From Hungatella effluvii (GTDB lineage Bacteria > Bacillota > Clostridia > Lachnospirales > Lachnospiraceae): a DNA stretch of 64,000 nt. The position numbers and the translations under genes were made by a program. The stretch spans positions 683,634-747,633 of the forward strand of contig NZ_QJKD01000001.1 in the NCBI RefSeq assembly GCF_003201875.1. The letters run 5' to 3'. Positions 9,564 through 18,382 of this stretch are shown here, in pieces. Under the pieces are notes generated by a model. It was not told the origin of the DNA and made no database searches. It saw only the letters and a list, made by a program, of their open reading frames with translations. The first letter of the stretch is position 1. The number at the start of each line of letters is the position of its first letter.

Positions 9564-10457
9564 TTATTCTTTCACCGCTCCCAGCATCATTCCCTTTAAG
9601 AAGAACTTCTGGACGAAGGGATAAATAATCGTTACCGGAAGAATAGACACGATTAACATCGCATACCGGACCGACTCCATGGTGGTACTGCTCTGCGACG
9701 GCACGGCGATCATCTTCTGCAGCGTCTGCTGCGCCTCAGCCAGAGACATGGCCCGCATCAGGACGGCCGGCAGTGTCATCAGGCTCTCGTTCTGGATAAA
9801 GAACGCCGGGTGAAACCAGTCGTTCCAGTGCCAGACCCCCACAAACAGCGATACCGTGGCAATCACCGGCGTTGACAGCGGTATGATGATCTTAAACAGG
9901 ATCGTAAAATATCCCGCTCCATCCATCTGCGCCGATTCCTCCAGCGCCGCCGGCAGTTCCCTGAAAAATGATATAAACAGGATGATATAGTAAAACTGAA
10001 AAATGTTAGGCAGGATATAGACCCAGAAGGAATCCAAAAGCCGCATCTCCCGGTAAAGGAGATAGGACTGCACCACTCCGGCTGAAAAATACAGCGTTAT
10101 GACGCCCATAATCATATAGACCTTCCGCCCCTTTAAGTTATCCTTGGACAGAGCATACGCCGCCATGGCCATACAGAAAACGGCCAGTACCGTTCCCACA
10201 ATACTTCTGAGCATCGTCATAATAAAGGCCGGATAGATCGCCTTGTTCTGGAAAACGATCTTGTAATTCTCCAGGGAGAATTTTCTCGGCCAGAAGTAAA
10301 GCGCCTGTTTCGCCGCATCCTTGCCGTCATTAAACGAATAGATCAGACAGTAATAAACCGGATATACGGTCACGATCAGAACCAGAATACACAATACAGC
10401 AGTAACGATATTAATGATTCTGTCCTCTCTCGATCTTCCTAATTTCATTCGAAGCAT
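9564..10457 (-). CDS. carbohydrate ABC transporter permease (LplC/YtcP type)
   Basis: Integral membrane subunit of 297 residues with about six membrane segments; the first is near residues 15-38 (VTAVLCILVLIVTVYPVYY). The EAA loop with the family motif (EESAQMDGAGYFTILFKIIIPLS) lies at about residues 170-195 and couples to the cytoplasmic ATPase. The C-terminus QKFFLKGMMLGAVKE is characteristic of the LplC/YtcP branch. It begins 15 bp after the partner permease with GGGAGGG upstream and forms the heterodimeric channel with it. Confidence 0.93.
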   Translation of the reverse strand: MLRMKLGRSREDRIINIVTAVLCILVLIVTVYPVYYCLIYSFNDGKDAAKQALYFWPRKFSLENYKIVFQNKAIYPAFIMTMLRSIVGTVLAVFCMAMAAYALSKDNLKGRKVYMIMGVITLYFSAGVVQSYLLYREMRLLDSFWVYILPNIFQFYYIILFISFFRELPAALEESAQMDGAGYFTILFKIIIPLSTPVIATVSLFVGVWHWNDWFHPAFFIQNESLMTLPAVLMRAMSLAEAQQTLQKMIAVPSQSSTTMESVRYAMLIVSILPVTIIYPFVQKFFLKGMMLGAVKE

Positions 10458-10472
10458 ATCGTCACCCTCCCG

Positions 10473-11405
10473 TTAAAAGACGCTCTTTCCAAATACTTTT
10501 TTTGATATTTTGTTGGCGGTCAGAAGAAGCGTCACCGAAAGTACGGACAGAATCAGATTCCCCGCCGCCGCAAAGGAAAACCTCAGCTGGTTTAAGCCTT
10601 CATCGACAATGAATTTCTGGATTACATAGGATTTCGAATAGTTAAAGGCATTTCCCAGCAAATACGACTGGTTGAAGTTGGAAGCCACCGGTCCGCCGCT
10701 CAGTAAGTTTCCGCAGTTCATAACGAAAAGGACTCCGGCCGTCCATGCGATAGACGGAAGCGTGATCTGTGTGATCCGTTTTAGACGCCCGGCGCCGTCC
10801 ACGGCCGCCGCTTCGTAGATATCCTGGTTGATGCCCGCGATAGCCGCCAGATAAATAATCGCATTCCAGCCGCTCTCCTGCCAGCAGTCGATCCACACGC
10901 CGATCCACCAGAAATACTTGGAATCCGCCAGGAATTCGATGGGCATATCCGTAATATGAAGTCTCATCAGAATATCATTGATCAGTCCCTTGCTGTCCAG
11001 AAACACGATCCAGAGCGTCGCTACAATGACGTAGGACAGGAAATGCGGTAAGTAGCTTCCCGTCTGGGTTGCCTTCTTCAGCCACTTGAACGGCACCTCA
11101 TTGATAATGAGCGCCAGCAGAAGCGGCGATGTAAACGTAAAGAAGAACTTCAGGAAACTCATTCCCAACGTATTTTTCATGGCGAGATAGAAGCTCTCGC
11201 TGGAGAACAGCTCCTTAAAATACTTCATTCCGGCAAATGCGTGGCCGAAGAATCCGTCGGTCAGCGAGTAATCCAGAAAAGCATTTGCCAGTCCCATGAC
11301 CGGGATATAGGAAAAAATAAAAAAGAAAACCATGGCAGGAATCACCATTAACTGCAGTTGAAACTGCCTCTTTCCCACCCTCTTTTTTTTCGGTAACTTT
11401 TTCAT
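10473..11405 (-). CDS. carbohydrate ABC transporter permease (LplB/YteP type)
   Basis: Membrane permease of about 310 residues with six predicted segments, a basic N-terminus (KKLPKKKRVGKRQ) and the EAA loop IYEAAAVDGAGRLKRITQITLP at about residues 200-220. It pairs with the next gene. The ATG at 11405 has an AGGAGG 14 bases upstream, slightly far; starts at 11429 (ATG) or 11444 (GTG) remain possible. It is the first gene of the minus-strand glycan operon, divergent from the sensor kinase gene, which suggests control by that two-component system. Confidence 0.9.
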   Translation of the reverse strand: MKKLPKKKRVGKRQFQLQLMVIPAMVFFFIFSYIPVMGLANAFLDYSLTDGFFGHAFAGMKYFKELFSSESFYLAMKNTLGMSFLKFFFTFTSPLLLALIINEVPFKWLKKATQTGSYLPHFLSYVIVATLWIVFLDSKGLINDILMRLHITDMPIEFLADSKYFWWIGVWIDCWQESGWNAIIYLAAIAGINQDIYEAAAVDGAGRLKRITQITLPSIAWTAGVLFVMNCGNLLSGGPVASNFNQSYLLGNAFNYSKSYVIQKFIVDEGLNQLRFSFAAAGNLILSVLSVTLLLTANKISKKVFGKSVF

Positions 11406-11539
11406 AGACACATACCAAGCCTCCTCCATCTGACGTTTTTTCACGTTGCAAAACTAAAAAAACGCTTTATAATTGAATATTGGGAACATTCCCGTTTGCC
11501 ATACAGCATACCTTACCAGGTGCTCATAGTACACCTGCT

Positions 11540-11569
11540 CACTAAGCTCGTGAAATACCTCGCTAAGTG
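11540..11569. repeat. 30-bp imperfect-palindrome repeat, copy 1
   Basis: Begins CACTAAGCTCG and ends CTCGCTAAGTG, an imperfect dyad. A second, more diverged copy follows 45 bp downstream, and a 29-bp near-identical copy lies in the argG leader (58723-58751). Confidence 0.65.
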
Positions 11570-11584
11570 TTCCGGTATGACTCG

Positions 11585-11614
11585 CACTAGGTTCGTGGAA
11601 TACCTCACCAAGTG
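11585..11614. repeat. 30-bp imperfect-palindrome repeat, copy 2
   Basis: Same length and layout as the copy at 11540 with substitutions (CACTAGGTTCG ... CTCACCAAGTG), followed by GCTCATA, which also follows a related AAGTG sequence just upstream of argG. Confidence 0.55.
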
Positions 11615-11721
11615 CTCATAGTATATCACATGGTTTTTGTAAAAGAAGTACACGTTTTTTGGAAATAGTATAATAAATATAGTTGTTTTCACGTAACAAT
11701 CATACTTCGGAGGTCCTGCAA

Positions 11722-13596
11722 ATGGGAATAATCAAAAAAATGCATTATAAATCGAAGCTGATTCTCTGTTATCTTGTCCTTGTCTCATTCCCGCTCATAC
11801 TCTGCCTTGTCCTGCTGTATCAGTCTATCGTAAAGCCGGTCCGGGAAAACGCCGTGAGCGCCATTGATCAGAGACTGGATCAGGAACTGAACACCATCAA
11901 TTCCAAGATAGAAAAAATAAGAAATGTCTCCTATTTAGTCTCCACAAACACGGTCATCAATAAGTTCTTCGTCCCCAGATTTTACGGTGATCTCGAATTA
12001 ATCGAGATTCTAAATAACGATATTTCGCCTCTGCTCTCCTGGCTGGAAGCCTCCAGTCCAGAAATATCCTACTACCACTTTTTCACAAATAACCCCTCTA
12101 TTCCGGAAACCCAGTACCTTCATCAGTACGATGACTACCGCTCAGAGCCGTGGATGCAGGAGATGGAGCATACCATTTTTGACAAGGGCTATTACCTGGA
12201 GCCGTGCCACATAAACCGCAGCTACAGCTACGGCTACGGCGGGGAAGACCAGATGGTCTATTCCCTGTTTTATCCTCTTCTGACCTCCAGTAATTTCCTG
12301 GAGGTCTGCATCAAACCATCCGTATTTTTCGAGGATATGAAAACCATACCGGCCATGGAATCCGGTTTTGTGGCGGCGGTAAACAGCGACGGAAAGATTA
12401 TCTCCGACCTCCCGGCAAAGGTTACCGAGGATTTCCGCCTTTCCCTGGAACAGAGACTTATGGAGGGAGACTGTCTCTCTGACAGCGATGAAGGCCCGTT
12501 CCTCGTCTCCCTGGCGCAGACAGAGTATCTGATTTCCATCAAGCAGATCGGTTCGCTGGACAGCTGGATCCTGTGCGCGGTTCCCAATGCCGAGATCGTC
12601 GGCCCGGTTCTAAAGGCTCAGCAGTCGTTCACCCTGGTGATTTTAGCAGCAGCCATCGGCATCGTGCTGCTCTCCTACCTCCTGTCCACACTGCTGATCC
12701 GGAAGATCAACACAATTATTGATGCCGTACATAAGATTCAGGAAGGCGATTTCCACGTCGCCATCCCGGTAAACGGGGAGGATGAGATCGATCAGCTGGC
12801 CACAGACATCAACTATATGTCATTCAAGATCAATGAGCTGATCAACCGGGTATACAAAGCCAGGATGCTGCAGAAGGAGACGGAGCTTTCCGCCCTCCAG
12901 GCCCAGATCAATCCTCATTTTCTCTTTAATATCCTGGATACCTTTAAAATGATCGCCATCATCCATGACCTGGATGATTTCTCCGACAGCATCGCCGCCC
13001 TGGGGAATCTGATGCGCTACAACATCTCCCCGGCCAGCTACCACTGCACGCTGGAGCACGAGCTGCAGATCATCCGGGACTATATCAATATCCAGAATTT
13101 ACTGTTAAACAACCGGGTTACCCTGCTCCTGTCGGTGCCGGACAATCTGCTCCGCTTTGAGATTCCCAATTTTATTCTTCAGCCCATTATTGAAAATTCC
13201 TTCGTCCATGGATTTGAGAATAAGCTGAGTGAGCTGATCATAAAGGTGACCATTTACAGGGGAGATTCCAGCATTATTATTAAGATTGAGGACAATGGAA
13301 CAGGTATCAGCGGGGAACAGCAGCAGACGCTTACAGCTGCCATGAAGAAGTCCACTGAAACACTGGAGGTCGAACCCATATCCCTTGAACCGCAGGAGAG
13401 GGAATCCTCCCGATCCGGTAAAAGCATCGGCATTCTCAACGTAAACCTGCGGCTCTTCCTCCTTTACGGAAGGCACTATTCCTTTACTTTTTCCTCCTCG
13501 GACTTAGGCGGCGCCTGCAACACGATCTCCCTGCCCGTCTCCATACCAACAAAGGAGCAGGAAGAAAATTTTCTTAACGAACGGAGTAAGTTATGA
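11722..13596 (+). CDS. YesM-type sensor histidine kinase
   Basis: Membrane sensor of 624 residues. A first membrane segment (about 12-33), a large extracellular dCache-like sensor (about 35-300), a second segment (about 312-335), HAMP, a His_kinase domain with NPHFLFN carrying the phosphorylated His, and a C-terminal HATPase with DNGTGIS. This matches YesM-family kinases that sense glycan availability outside the cell. The start at 11722 has CGGAGGT upstream. Its stop overlaps the start of the response regulator by 4 bp, so they are translationally coupled, and the pair diverges from the ABC-glycosidase operon it probably controls. Confidence 0.93.
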   Translation: MGIIKKMHYKSKLILCYLVLVSFPLILCLVLLYQSIVKPVRENAVSAIDQRLDQELNTINSKIEKIRNVSYLVSTNTVINKFFVPRFYGDLELIEILNNDISPLLSWLEASSPEISYYHFFTNNPSIPETQYLHQYDDYRSEPWMQEMEHTIFDKGYYLEPCHINRSYSYGYGGEDQMVYSLFYPLLTSSNFLEVCIKPSVFFEDMKTIPAMESGFVAAVNSDGKIISDLPAKVTEDFRLSLEQRLMEGDCLSDSDEGPFLVSLAQTEYLISIKQIGSLDSWILCAVPNAEIVGPVLKAQQSFTLVILAAAIGIVLLSYLLSTLLIRKINTIIDAVHKIQEGDFHVAIPVNGEDEIDQLATDINYMSFKINELINRVYKARMLQKETELSALQAQINPHFLFNILDTFKMIAIIHDLDDFSDSIAALGNLMRYNISPASYHCTLEHELQIIRDYINIQNLLLNNRVTLLLSVPDNLLRFEIPNFILQPIIENSFVHGFENKLSELIIKVTIYRGDSSIIIKIEDNGTGISGEQQQTLTAAMKKSTETLEVEPISLEPQERESSRSGKSIGILNVNLRLFLLYGRHYSFTFSSSDLGGACNTISLPVSIPTKEQEENFLNERSKL

Positions 13597-15200
13597 CACT
13601 TTTGATTGTTGAAGATGAAGATATCATAAGAAAAGGACTGATCGTCACCCTGCGAAAGCTGGAGATGGACTTTGAACATATCTACGAGGCCGGTGACGGA
13701 GAAGAGGGGCTGCGTCTCTGCCGGGAGCATGCTCCTGACATCATCATGACCGATATTAAAATGCCGCTCATGGATGGCCTGACATTTATCCGGGAGAGTC
13801 AGAAACTGCTGCCGGAAGGCCAGTTTATCATCCTGAGCGGCTACAGCGATTTTGAATACGCCCGCACGGCCCTTCAATACGGAGTCAAGGACTATCTGTT
13901 AAAGCCCAGCACCAAGAGCGAGATAAAAGAAGTGCTCACCCGGGTGATTGGACAGCTGAAGGAACAGCAGTCACTCCGCCTGGAACTGACGGAACGGATC
14001 CACACCTACGAAAAAAAGCTGAACCGTTTCCAGGAGCTGCTGCTGGGCAATATCCTGTCCGGCCGTTACCCGGCCGGGGAGATCGGACATTTCCTCTCCC
14101 ACTACTCCATCGCATTTCCGGAGGAGTACATGGCGGTTGTCTGCATCAAGATCACACCTGTTGTTTCTTCAGACGGGTCCTCGATAGACTATAAAAACCA
14201 TTTTCTGTGGATCGTCTCCCTGTTTGAGCCCTATGCCGCCGTTTACCAGGCGGATATCCTGTCCGTCTATAAATGCCTGCTTTTCAACTTTTCACGCCTC
14301 GATTCCGGTTACAGCCAGAAGATATGGCAGAATATAGAGGAAGAAATCCGGGTATACGGCCAGAAACATGGGCTGCGGATCTGCCTCTCCATCAGCCGCG
14401 TGGAAAGTTCCAGGGAATCGCTTCCTGCCATGTATCAGCAAGCGTGCATGCTGCTGCATCACCGGCTCTTCCATCAGGAGGCCGTGGCATTTTACCCAAA
14501 ACGGCAGCGGAACACGGAGGCACGAACTCCTGTGATTCCCTTAACTATGATCGAAACGCTGTACCACTACTTCATTGGGAACAGCCAGTTCGATCTGCGC
14601 CAGAACTTCTACAGCTTCATCCATCACATCCTCAGCGTAGAGAATTCTTCCCCCGGCTACGTCTGTGACTGTCTCGACAGGCTGAAAGATACCTTTGCCC
14701 TTCAGGCCGCCAAAGACGGCCTCGAACCGGAGAGCGCCTACCGGATCGAATTATCCGTTTCCGAAGCCATGACGGCGTGCGATTCCCCTGATGCCCTGAT
14801 GGATGCGCTCTATGCACGTCTGATGGATTACTGGAAGCGGAAAAGAGACGGAGCCGCCCCTGCCTCCCACATGGCCTCCTCTCCGGTAGACCAGGCCATC
14901 GCCTACATGGAACAAAACTATTACCTGGATCTGGATTTGAGTATGATCTCCGACCTCATCTCCATGAACAGCAGCTACTTCAGCTCTCTGTTCAAAAAGA
15001 AGACCGGCCTGAATCTGATCAACTACCTTCAGAATGTACGGATTGAAAAATCGAAACAGCTTCTTTTGAACACCAATCAGAAGCTGTACGAAATATCAGA
15101 AGCTGTTGGGATCCCCAACGTCAAATATTTCTGCAAGCTTTTTAAAGACTACACGGGCCTCACCCCCTCTGAGTTCCGAAAGAAGGAACATTCTTCCTAA
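13593..15200 (+). CDS. YesN-type response regulator with AraC DNA-binding domain
   Basis: Response regulator of 535 residues. The receiver domain (about 1-120) has the acidic pocket EDED at 7-10 and phospho-acceptor Asp54 in MTDIKMP; the Lys switch is in LLKPS. A long middle region (about 130-420) resembles the YesN linker, and two AraC helix-turn-helix motifs occupy about 430-530, ending with the signature YFCKLFKDYTGLTPSEFRK. It is the partner of the preceding kinase and the likely activator of the divergent glycan operon. A terminator hairpin follows immediately. Confidence 0.94.
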   Translation: MTLLIVEDEDIIRKGLIVTLRKLEMDFEHIYEAGDGEEGLRLCREHAPDIIMTDIKMPLMDGLTFIRESQKLLPEGQFIILSGYSDFEYARTALQYGVKDYLLKPSTKSEIKEVLTRVIGQLKEQQSLRLELTERIHTYEKKLNRFQELLLGNILSGRYPAGEIGHFLSHYSIAFPEEYMAVVCIKITPVVSSDGSSIDYKNHFLWIVSLFEPYAAVYQADILSVYKCLLFNFSRLDSGYSQKIWQNIEEEIRVYGQKHGLRICLSISRVESSRESLPAMYQQACMLLHHRLFHQEAVAFYPKRQRNTEARTPVIPLTMIETLYHYFIGNSQFDLRQNFYSFIHHILSVENSSPGYVCDCLDRLKDTFALQAAKDGLEPESAYRIELSVSEAMTACDSPDALMDALYARLMDYWKRKRDGAAPASHMASSPVDQAIAYMEQNYYLDLDLSMISDLISMNSSYFSSLFKKKTGLNLINYLQNVRIEKSKQLLLNTNQKLYEISEAVGIPNVKYFCKLFKDYTGLTPSEFRKKEHSS

Positions 15201-15207
15201 AAAGAAC

Positions 15208-15256
15208 AAAGGAATCAGAACGCCTCCTGTCAATGAGGAGTGTCTGATTCCTTTTA
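15208..15256 (+). terminator. rho-independent terminator after response regulator
   Basis: 12-bp perfect stem (15208-15219 with 15243-15254) enclosing a nested CTCC/GGAG stem and ending in a short T-run, 8 bp past the stop codon. Confidence 0.8.
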
Positions 15257-15327
15257 TCCGGCAGTTCTTCGCAAATACACATATCTGATCTCACGTCCGT
15301 GGGAAATCTCCTGCCTTCTAACAACAA

Positions 15328-16107
15328 TCATGCCAGGAAGGAAAAATCTCCAAAATCGATGGACAAATCTCCATAAATGCCCACTGGAACTGTATCGTGC
15401 AGACCATATATCCCTATATCCGGATTGTCGCCGTTAAAACAGTACGTCAGGATTCGTCCCTTTAATGGATCAACGATCCAGTATTCACGGACGCCTGCCG
15501 ACCAGTATTTATTCAGTTTCGTCGAATAGTCTTTCTTCCCTGTGCTCTCGGATATGATCTCCAGGACAAAATCAGGAGCACCGGTTACGCCTTTCGCTTC
15601 CACGCGCGTCTGATCGCAGATGATCATCAGGTCAGGCTGTACCACCGTTCTGTCATCTGAGTCCAGAAACACATCAAATGGAGCAAGAAATACATCGCAG
15701 GGTCCCCCCTTTCTCCTGATGTACTCTTTGATCTGAAAGTACAGTTCTCCGACAAGCTTCTGGTGAATGAGGCTGGGAGATGACATATAGTAAAACTGGC
15801 CGTCAATTAACTCGACCCTGACATGATCCGGGAGCGCGTAGTAATCCTTCAGGGTATACGATCCGTGAACCGTATAATGAAAAGCTTCTTCCCGCATGGT
15901 GCTGACATACGGTCCGTCTTCGCCGCGGTAAAACGTCATCCCCAGAACCGTCTCCAGTGCGAGTATCGTATCGTACTGCGGCGACTTGGTAGCTCCGCTG
16001 AATATCTTATTAATGGTTCCCAGCGGCACGCCGGACCGTTCAGACAGCTCCTGGTTTGTCATTCCCAACTCTTTCTTTCGTTTTTTCATCTTCTCCAGAT
16101 TCATCAT
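15328..16107 (-). CDS. XRE-type HTH fused to Uma2-family PD-(D/E)XK nuclease domain
   Basis: Protein of 259 residues. Residues 1-60 form a Cro/C1-type HTH (MTNQELSERSGVPLGTINKIFSG begins the recognition region). Residues about 75-255 form a Uma2 (DUF820) domain: EYIRR helix, VQPDLMIICD with the metal-binding Asp, and DFVLEIISEST with the Glu and following conserved Ser. Uma2 proteins have a restriction-nuclease-like fold but unproven function and are common in cyanobacteria; an N-terminal XRE domain would add sequence-specific DNA contact. ATG at 16107 follows AAGGAG; a TTG at 16113 is the only longer option. No partner gene is adjacent. Confidence 0.82.
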   Translation of the reverse strand: MMNLEKMKKRKKELGMTNQELSERSGVPLGTINKIFSGATKSPQYDTILALETVLGMTFYRGEDGPYVSTMREEAFHYTVHGSYTLKDYYALPDHVRVELIDGQFYYMSSPSLIHQKLVGELYFQIKEYIRRKGGPCDVFLAPFDVFLDSDDRTVVQPDLMIICDQTRVEAKGVTGAPDFVLEIISESTGKKDYSTKLNKYWSAGVREYWIVDPLKGRILTYCFNGDNPDIGIYGLHDTVPVGIYGDLSIDFGDFSFLA

Positions 16108-16256
16108 AGCCAATCTCCTTCCTCAGTTTTATTTACATCATTATACCATTTTTACCTTTTACGGTCAAGCTTTTCCGATATAATACGGTAATATTTGTGT
16201 GCCAATTTTCCCGCCGTCTGAACTTATTTATTCAAGCACCACGGTCAGATCGTCTT

Positions 16257-16949
16257 TCAGGCTTTTAATTTCACAGGCGTCAAACCGGGAGGACAGACCT
16301 GCGGCATCGTGCCTGTCTCAGGGACCGACAGGACAGGCCAGATTCCGATTACCAGACCGTTCCTGACCTTTTCCCGGCAGAGCTTCTCCTCCGATTTCCA
16401 CACGTTCTCCTCTCTGTCCAGCTTCACCACGACTCCCTGGCCGCACCAGCGCTTCACCATGCTTCTCGATACTCCCAGCCGGTCGGCCAGCAGGCTGTCT
16501 AGTCTCAATACCATGGGAAACGGAACCTCCAGTTCAATACGCCGGAAGCCTTCCTCTGCTCCCGTTTCAGATTCCGCCTCAGCCTCTATCCGGAACCCGC
16601 CTTCCGGTGTCACTGCTTCCGCTCTGTTTTTTACAAATAAATCCATTCGTCTTCCGTATGACTCTGCCAGCAGGCGATCGTTTGCCTGGAAGCCGGCGTA
16701 CACCTCTTCCGGTATCGCACTCACCGGGCTCCGCTCAAAAATGCTCATATTCCAGGTGGTACTGCATTTCTCACAGCGGTAGATCAGCCATACATCCACG
16801 TTTTTTCCATTAGCGTTTACACGGAATTTCATGCTATTTATAAATTCACGTTTTTCTTTACATTTCGAGCAATTCCGTCTCACCGTGGGTACGGCCTCCG
16901 GCACAAGCTTCCAGCGTTCTCTTCTTATTTTTTGAATATTGTTCTTCAT
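16257..16949 (-). CDS. DUF1062 domain-containing protein
   Basis: Protein of 230 residues that I recognise as a DUF1062 family member of unknown function. Two CxxC pairs near the N-terminus (CSKC at about 22-25 and CEKC at about 53-56) look like a zinc ribbon. A conserved middle helix has RMDLFVKNR, and the later section (LDSLLADRLGVSRSMVKRWCGQG) resembles an S4-type RNA-binding or HTH motif. Start 16949 is supported by GGAGGGA upstream; the upstream extension to 17111 has no RBS and low-complexity composition. Confidence 0.8.
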   Translation of the reverse strand: MKNNIQKIRRERWKLVPEAVPTVRRNCSKCKEKREFINSMKFRVNANGKNVDVWLIYRCEKCSTTWNMSIFERSPVSAIPEEVYAGFQANDRLLAESYGRRMDLFVKNRAEAVTPEGGFRIEAEAESETGAEEGFRRIELEVPFPMVLRLDSLLADRLGVSRSMVKRWCGQGVVVKLDREENVWKSEEKLCREKVRNGLVIGIWPVLSVPETGTMPQVCPPGLTPVKLKA

Positions 16950-17082
16950 AACAGTCCCTCCAGAAACCACTCTAACACGGCTCCGGACGAAGGCATACCT
17001 CGTCGTCGGTTCTGCCTGAAAGACGCGGCACATCACACGGTGGGGGATCGGGAGGAATACAGAACCAGAAGTCCTGTGAAAT

Positions 17083-17117
17083 AAAAAAAACGATACACCA
17101 TGATCCGGCACATCGTT
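17083..17117 (-). terminator. terminator of the CD3324-like gene
   Basis: Minus-strand stem 17107-17117 / 17089-17099 (11 bp, three wobble pairs) followed by eight Ts, 24 bp after the stop codon of the gene at 17141. Confidence 0.75.
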
Positions 17118-17140
17118 CTTTCCATTTTTCTGTTATATTT

Positions 17141-17425
17141 CTACTGTTTTTTTTCTTTATTTTTTTCTGATAAGATAATTCTCTGAATGCTCTTTTCCGA
17201 AAGGAAGTACTCCTCCGCCAGCGTCTTCACACCGAATCCATCCAGATATCTACGATAAATCTCTTCGTTGCGGGTCTTAAGCTCTCCCCGAAAGGAGGTT
17301 TCTTCTCCCCACTTCTTCTTATTCTCTTCTTTTCTGGGAATGTAGACGTATCCCCCATCCATATATTTCTGGATTGCTTCCACCAGTTCTTCCGGCAGAA
17401 CCTCCGTTGCTTTCCGATAGCGCAT
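17141..17425 (-). CDS. CD3324 family small HTH protein
   Basis: 94 residues. The N-terminus MRYRKATEVLPEELVEAIQKY followed by YVYIPRK is characteristic of CD3324-family proteins of clostridia, which resemble the Mor/HTH fold. The second half (VKTLAEEYFLSEKSIQRII) is a helix-turn-helix. A DNA-binding role is likely; targets are unknown. It is flanked by a terminator on its 3' side and stands alone. Confidence 0.82.
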   Translation of the reverse strand: MRYRKATEVLPEELVEAIQKYMDGGYVYIPRKEENKKKWGEETSFRGELKTRNEEIYRRYLDGFGVKTLAEEYFLSEKSIQRIILSEKNKEKKQ

Positions 17426-17493
17426 CGCTGCCTCCTAAACATATTTTACTGTCAGGAATAGCAAAGGCTATACAATTACTCATATTATCTTTC

Positions 17494-17519
17494 ACTGCAT
17501 AGGCCTGTTGCTATGCAGT
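17494..17519 (-). other. 9-bp hairpin between methyltransferase and CD3324-like genes
   Basis: ACTGCATAG and CTATGCAGT are perfect inverted repeats separated by 8 bases, in the gap after the methyltransferase stop. No clear T-run, so at most a weak terminator. Confidence 0.45.
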
Positions 17520-17555
17520 CTTAACCTCTTTCATCATAAAGAAACGGCCCCCTCT

Positions 17556-18199
17556 CTATCTATTTGCATACAGGATCGTTGTGTTCTCCTGTCTCCATAC
17601 CACTTCCACCTCAGTAAAACCAGCCTGTCTTAACAGACGCTTCTGATTATCCATGGTACACGGCATGTCAAAATGGTAATATTCCCCTTTAACAAGCTTC
17701 AGTTCTTCCTCCAGGCGCCTTTTCTCCGCAAAGAAATAGTCCTCCTGCTCCTGCGTTTCCGCCATGTAGTCACACTCGATATAGCAGCCGCCGGCCTTTA
17801 AGGCACGCCATAATTTCTCATACAGCCCCAGCTTCTCCTCATGGGTAAAATGATGCAGTGTCTGAAAGGAAACCGCGGCATCATACCGCTCTGTCCCCAG
17901 CTCGCAGGCCATGTAGTCCGCCTCGATCAGAGTTACATCCCGGTCGGAATACTTTTTCTTCAGCCGTTCCAGCATCGCGGACGTCAGATCGATTCCTGTG
18001 ACGGCAATCCCCGGGTTTCTGGTCCATATTGCCTCCAGCTCCAGTCCGGTTCCGCATCCCAGATCCAGAAGTGTCTTCGTCTTTTCCGGCACGAGCTCCG
18101 CCATCTTTAAATAGCCTTCCCGGCACCCTTCAACCTCATGAATCATATGATCATCATAGATATCAACCTGGCTGTAAAGAAATCCGTCATTTTTTCCAT
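17556..18199 (-). CDS. class I SAM-dependent methyltransferase, apparent frameshift at the start
   Basis: A methyltransferase of about 214 residues. The SAM-binding motif LLDLGCGTGLELEAI is followed by TGIDLTSAMLE, ALKAGG and other Rossmann-fold landmarks; substrate unknown. The natural start appears to be the ATG at 18197-18199, with GGGAGGTGG five bases before it. That ATG lies one frame off the body: after ATG-G come six As (18190-18195), and as written the frame hits a stop after 18 codons. One extra A, or a -1 slip on the A run, gives MEKNDGFLYSQVDIYDD, which joins smoothly to the body. Without slippage the first in-frame ATG is at 18146. A sequencing error, a true mutation or programmed slippage cannot be separated here. 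Confidence 0.75.
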
Positions 18200-18382
18200 G
18201 CTGTCCACCTCCCGGCCGCAATTTTAAAACCAGTGCGGTGAATGTTCCGGCACGCCCCAGCTTCTTTTCCAGTATACTCTGAAGACTTCGGGAAAAAAAC
18301 CTCAAGTTTCCGGCAGAAACAACTTTAAGCCGGCTTTCGCACACAGACACTGTGTCGAGTATACAGAAGTTTGCTCCGCCTG

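Larger units (their letters stand above)
11406..11721. promoter_or_regulatory. divergent control region of glycan operon and two-component genes
   Basis: 316 bp without a gene. It holds two related 30-bp repeats (listed separately), a short dyad GGGAACATTCCC at 11482-11493 near the operon side, and a perfect -10 hexamer TATAAT at 11669-11674 facing the kinase gene with no good -35 partner. It is the most likely place for the AraC-type response regulator to bind (inference). Confidence 0.5.
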
